Both the position numbers and the translations under genes were made by a program. Under the pieces are notes generated by a model. It saw only the letters and a list, made by a program, of their open reading frames with translations. It had not been told where the DNA came from and did not search any database. From Pseudoscleropodium purum (Eukaryota; Streptophyta; Bryopsida; Hypnales; Brachytheciaceae), in assembly GCA_963969395.1 (NCBI GenBank), contig OZ017796.1:18354501-18418500 (forward strand): a DNA stretch of 64,000 nucleotides. The letters are read 5' to 3'. Below, in pieces: positions 59,463 to 64,000 of the stretch (position 1 is the first letter of the stretch; every line of letters starts with the position of its first letter).

Positions 59463-60391
59463 GCTCAGACTCATTAACTTAACCCTGTAAGGACGGGCTG
59501 GTCTCCACTGAAATCATCATTTCTAATTCCATGGGAATCAATTGCTTAAAAAGATGAAAAAGTAGTCGTTGAAAGGCAAACTGCTGTAGAAGATGTTCCT
59601 TTTTCACAACGAAGCTCGGAGGATGAATAGTTGTACTTTTGTCCTATACAAAAGAATTAACACTCAAGCAAGCAATTGTGAGAAGGGTTGAGATTTACAC
59701 TAACATAGTTAGTAAGGGCCTCTTGTCATGTGAGCCCGGTGGACAAAGAAAGTACTAAAAGACAAGAACTCAAGAGTTCCAGCAATCATTGGTGTGAGCA
59801 CAAGTAAGTTCAGAGAATGAGTTTCACCAATATCAATGCATTCCACACTATAAAGGGAACATAGCAATGCTTTCTATATTCTAGTATCAATGAAGGCACC
59901 CACCCACCTAGAGTCTCTTATATCCTTCACCATTTGCCCTCCCTCCCCTTTCCCCTCCCCCTTGGCAAATAGGTGTTACCAAAATGACCTCAAAATTATT
60001 TGCTTTGAATGACTCCACTCCTTTGCAAATGGCACATCATGGTTGTAATGTAACAAATTTTCAATGAATGGATTGGGGTCTTTCTCAAGGTGCTTCAAAC
60101 ATGCACTTGTTGAATACTTTGAAGTTTCTTCCAATCTTGACTTTGAAATACAAAAATTCTCGAGATTTAATTTAATAATTTTTTTGAATATTAGTGATTT
60201 CCATTTGTCTACAGGGGAAAAATAATAACTAATTGTGATTTTGTCTCCATCTATACATACCAACTTAAATGAATAAGAATGCATATATCTACCTTTGTCA
60301 ATGTGGAGGATATAAAACCACTAGGGATACCAAACAATTTTCACTCTTCCTTGTTACATCCCAACACAATTCATGTATGCATGCACTTTCA
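59463..60391. other. 3' flank of CFAP52
   Basis: No clear AATAAA signal close behind the stop codon. A C-rich stretch near 59935-59965 is notable. No further coding signal before the TTAA-flanked element. Confidence 0.4.
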
Positions 60392-60395
60392 TTAA

Positions 60396-61311
60396 CCCCT
60401 AAAGGACCAAAATGCATTTTTTGGCAATATAGAAATTTTGGGCAAGTACGTGTAACTAGAGATTTCCATGTTTTTGGCCCAAATTTTAATAGAAAGTGTG
60501 AACAAGGAATATCTTTCATGTGCACTAAATTTCAAGATATTTGGAAATATGAGTAAAAAATTAGAACCTAATATGTAGTTTATTTCTCAACTTGGCAGTC
60601 TAGGTAAATTTGAAAAAATCATTTTTTTCAAAAATCCAAATTTGAAATCGATTTTCTAGATTTATATATACATAGATAGCTTTAAATTATTCCATTTTGA
60701 TCAATGAGTTGAGGTGTTTTAGTTTGCAGGCAAAATTATGGATTCTCAACTCCAAAATAAACTTTGAAGTCTTTTATTGAATTCAACCTTCAATTTTTTT
60801 GGAAAAAAATAAAAACATTAGGTGAAGATTGTTTATTAAAACATTACAACCATTGGAATTGGTATTTTTCAATTCCATAAATAAATTGTTAATAATTTAG
60901 TATTTTGAATTATTCTCTACATCTTTCTCCTTATCATTTTGTCCTATATGCTGTACAATTTCAAATTATCTAAAAAATTTCAAGCATGTATCCAACATGA
61001 CTTGAAAAATGAATCCAAAGAAGCACAACCATTTTGAACATTTTTTTTATACAGATGTGACCTTGTGAAGAGCAACTGCTTGGATTTTCATAGGGACAAA
61101 AAAATGATTTTTGTCACCTTGAATGCTAATATCTTGCAATCTACATGGTAGGAATTTCTGAAATTTTTTCCACATCTTTTCAAACCACTGTACTACATAA
61201 TCATACGGTTCCATGGGTCCAAAACTATTTTTTTCTAAAATTTAAAACTTGTACAAGAAATGGTAATTTTGGAGCATTTTTGGTGAAAACATAGTCAAGG
61301 AACTTCAGGAG
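60396..61311 (+). mobile_element. TTAA-flanked element, copy B (916 bp, best preserved)
   Basis: Flanked on both sides by TTAA (60392-60395, 61312-61315). Left terminus CCCCTAAAGG; right terminus is the complement of CTCCTGAAG. A sub-terminal motif ACCAAAATGC lies directly after the left terminus. Its near-complement GCATTTTTGGT sits at 61274-61284, about 18 bases inside the right terminus. TTAA target sites, C-rich tips and unequally spaced internal inverted repeats are piggyBac-like features. No transposase frame, so non-autonomous. Confidence 0.75.
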
Positions 61312-61315
61312 TTAA

Positions 61316-62556
61316 GGTAAACACAATAGTAGTCAATCATTTAAGCAATTTAAGAGCAGATTGTGATCAATATGAGGTGGTGGAAATTTTTCCCATGTAG
61401 GAAGATAGGAAATATGGTGATTCCAAATTTTTCAGAATTTTATATCAAAAATTGAAATTACTGCAAACTTTTGGGAGCCAAAAAGTGCCCTTCACCAATA
61501 GCCAATGTTTAGAGTCTTCCAATTTCAATCATTCAAGAATTACTTTCTTGCTCACTCCTTCCTACTCTTTCTTGCTCACTACTTTAGGACATGTGTCATA
61601 ACCTTATAAAGTTAATCCCAGCCTTAAAAAAGACAAAAAAAAACAAATTCCAAGCTTGAGTTCCAGCTGAAGGTTGGAAATCGTGCACCCTACAAGTTTG
61701 ATATTGGACATGGTTGGCTATTGGTGTGTTTACTTTACATTGTTTACCAATGAGACCAGGGTGACTTTTGCATTCTTGAAAAGGGAACTCCCCAACAGTG
61801 AACAAAATTGTCTTATATGGCTCTTCAATTCAACCAACCACCCAATCCTTGCATTAACTGATAATTTCCTCCCAGGCATCTAGGGAGGCATGCAGTAATC
61901 CCCTCCCCCACATGAAGGACCATGGCACTATTATGCAGAGTTATCATGCTGGTGATTTGAGGGGCAAGTGGCATATGCATGGTGTGGCAATGTAGCCATA
62001 CAGACAATTAGTATGAACAGCAATTAGTCTATGTAAGGCTTACCTTATGCACGCACCTGGGGTGAGCTGACTCACTGTGCAAGTGGCAAATGCAGGACAT
62101 GGGGCAATATGTCTAGAGCCACTGATGCTTGAACGACGGAGATTGGGTCATCAGGTACCGAGTGGTCCACACACACCCAGTTGGAAGAAATTCATGCACC
62201 ATGAAAAATAATATCAAACCTCAATAGATTGGCACAATCTCTCCAAAATTCTTTAATTAGTAGGTAGTGGTTTCTCAAAAATGCTCAAACCAAGAAGGAC
62301 TTGATCCTATTACCAAGGTTGAGACAAGAGTAAAAAATATCAAACTCATGGATGAATGGATGCATTCTTCATTTCCTTTAAAAGTCTCAATTCATTGGAT
62401 AATTGTCATCTTTAGGGCCTTTATTAATTAAGTTAACCTTGTAAGGATGATGTGAATCTAAAAGGTTTGATGGACTTGACTTCACTACTATCAATTGCAT
62501 CTATTGCATATATGATATAATTGAAGTATTTTAGGGACTATCTTGGTCATGGGGAA
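61316..62556. other. No gene seen between two TTAA-flanked elements
   Basis: AT-rich with moderately GC-richer sequence at 61850-62180. Short opposite-strand frames near 61600-62000 have no motif. Confidence 0.45.
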
Positions 62557-62569
62557 GGGGGGGGGGGGG
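62557..62569 (+). repeat. Homopolymer run of 13 G
   Basis: An uninterrupted G13 in AT-rich DNA, next to a separate GGGG. Length is likely to be error-prone in sequencing. Confidence 0.9.
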
Positions 62570-62674
62570 AGTTGCATCCTTCCAAGACTAAAGTGGCACA
62601 AAATTTGGTATTTTCTTCTATAGTCAATGTAAATAAAATGCTTTCAACTAACTAAATTTAAACCATACAATTTA

Positions 62675-63820
62675 CCCCCAAAGGTTCAAAGTCCAAGAAT
62701 GGTTTTTTAAGAATTTTAGATAGGATCTAATGGTGTCAAATTCTACAACTATTTTTTGAAGCTTCTTTTGGAGGTAAGAGATTGTACTTGCTTTTGAGGA
62801 ATATAATTTTTATTTCAATTGTTGCTTGGGAAATTATTTTATGTCTTCCTAAGCTCGAGGCAACAAAAAAAACCTCGAAAATTCAAATTTCATTTAAATT
62901 TTTTTGTCTTCTTACAAATTATATTCATGTCTATTTGAAAATCTTTCATTCATTCAATTTAGATTATTTATGTGAAAGTTATGATGAGTCTTGTTTTGAG
63001 AGCAATCTAAGCATCTTATTGAAAAAACTATACTATATTGGATTAATTTCTAAGCTCAATTTTTGCAATTAAAAAAAATTCCATCACATATAGATCACTT
63101 ACTAAAACAATCCATTATTGGGATTGACATCCATTAGAAGAGTTTTGGGGGGTCCAGAAGCCTGTTTCAGGCTTGTTCCTTCACAATTGTTCCCTATAGC
63201 GAGGGAAACGGCCCGTTGTCAGAATTTTCTTTTTCATGAAAATAAAATAAAATTGGCTCCAAATGCAAATATATATATATGACGTGGCAGGGTCTCGGCC
63301 ATGTCAGACCACTATGCCGAACCTGTTCCTTGCGTTTCCAGGCTATGATAATTTGCAGGCATCCAAAGGCCTAAAAAATCTTCTAATGTTTCAATTCCCA
63401 TTTTAGAACTATTAGTGATTTAATCTTTCCTTCTAACTTGTACTTATTTCTTTTTAACAATTTTTTAAGATAAAAAACAGTAAGTTTTATTTTCTTAAAT
63501 TCTCAACTCAATTCTCCACTATAAAGATTTAAACGTCAAAACTTTTTAGTGCAAAAAATTTAAGTTAAGAAGATTCAAAGTTTCAAAGCCTAAGATTGTT
63601 AGGTTCAAACAAAACTTTTTTTGCCACTTTGAATACTAATATCTGAAAATCTCAATGGTCAAAATTTCTTTAAAAACTTCTATACATTGCTATACATTCT
63701 TATGTAAGATCCTACAATTGAACATGTAAAAAAAGTTTGTTTTTTCTATTGTAGCTCTTCGCACTACAAATGAAAAGTTGGGAAAGTTTTTTTGACAATG
63801 TAGTCACAAACCTTTAGGAG
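62675..63820 (+). mobile_element. TTAA-flanked element, copy C (1146 bp including a nested 257-bp MITE)
   Basis: Left terminus CCCCCAAAGGTTCAAAGTCC preceded by TTTA; right terminus CCTTTAGGAG followed by TTAA (63821-63824). Without the nested element the length is 889 bp, close to copy B. Shared interior landmarks include CCATTATTGGGATTGACAT, a CTTTGAATACTAATATCTG stretch and GTAGTCACAAACCTTTAGGA. An open frame at 62782-63072 has no recognisable domain. Confidence 0.7.
63132..63388 (+). mobile_element. MITE with CATTAGAAGA-type termini, copy 2 (257 bp), nested in a TTAA-flanked element
   Basis: Same family as 26330-26616. It starts CATTAGAAGAGTTTTGGGGG and ends in the complement of CATTAGAAGATTTTTTAGGC. 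It interrupts the third TTAA-flanked element between GGGATTGACAT and TTCAATTCC, which are adjacent in the other copies. It therefore inserted later than its host. It contains an (AT)n run near 63270. Confidence 0.85.
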
Positions 63821-64000
63821 TTAAGCAAACCATGAAATACACTTAAGTCCTCAATGTCCTCATTGAGTTAAAGTGACAAATAGTATATTCTTCCTCAATC
63901 AATGTGAACAAAATGCTTACATTGACTAGTATATTAAATCCACACTTTCGAAGCAATCCATTGAGTACAATTCCTCCTGTTTAGATAGCCACTACTTGTT

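Overview
The window is an AT-rich, gene-poor stretch of a eukaryotic genome, almost certainly a land plant (or close streptophyte) that makes swimming sperm. The evidence is a complete, intron-containing CFAP52 gene, which encodes a ciliary axoneme protein kept only in lineages with motile cilia. It lies beside a gene with a motif known from a plant-specific serine-rich family and among plant-type DNA transposons (CACTA, PIF/Harbinger-like, hAT-like). Two genes in 64 kb suggest a large genome. Candidates are a bryophyte, lycophyte, fern, cycad or Ginkgo; the sequence alone does not decide.

Layout. 1-7.5 kb: AT-rich sequence with a degenerate gag zinc knuckle, a 91-bp tandem repeat, a dispersed repeat, and a GC-richer exon-like fragment (5.8-6.5 kb). 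7.5-9.2 kb: a decayed piggyBac-like transposase crossed by a 200-N assembly gap. 9.2-20 kb: no gene; a possible solo LTR, a 50-bp minisatellite, a 21-bp heptad-like repeat, and an inverted copy of the repeat at 3 kb. 20-22.2 kb: minus-strand remnants of a multi-exon gene, then two adjacent terminal-inverted-repeat elements. 25-31 kb: a mini-CACTA element, a short MITE, a TTAA-flanked element, and a 1.67-kb Harbinger-like element containing a large foldback. 35-37 kb: a minus-strand hAT-like transposase fossil. 40-42.5 kb: an intact single-exon gene, plus strand, with tandem duplications both upstream and downstream of its coding region. 44-47.7 kb: two elements of nearly equal length with matching termini. 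49.8-59.5 kb: CFAP52, 11 exons, plus strand. 60-64 kb: two more copies of the TTAA-flanked element, one with a MITE nested inside.

The most connected observation is the pairing of a piggyBac-like transposase fossil with a three-copy family of about 0.9 kb elements. These have TTAA or TTAA-like flanks, C-rich termini, and in the clearest copy a sub-terminal inverted motif at unequal distances from the two ends, all hallmarks of piggyBac-type transposition. The two intact genes show no functional link. CFAP52 should act in the sperm axoneme; the other is of unknown function.

No tRNA, rRNA or CRISPR was found. CFAP52 exon boundaries were read by hand from splice signals, reading phase and my knowledge of the family, not from transcripts.
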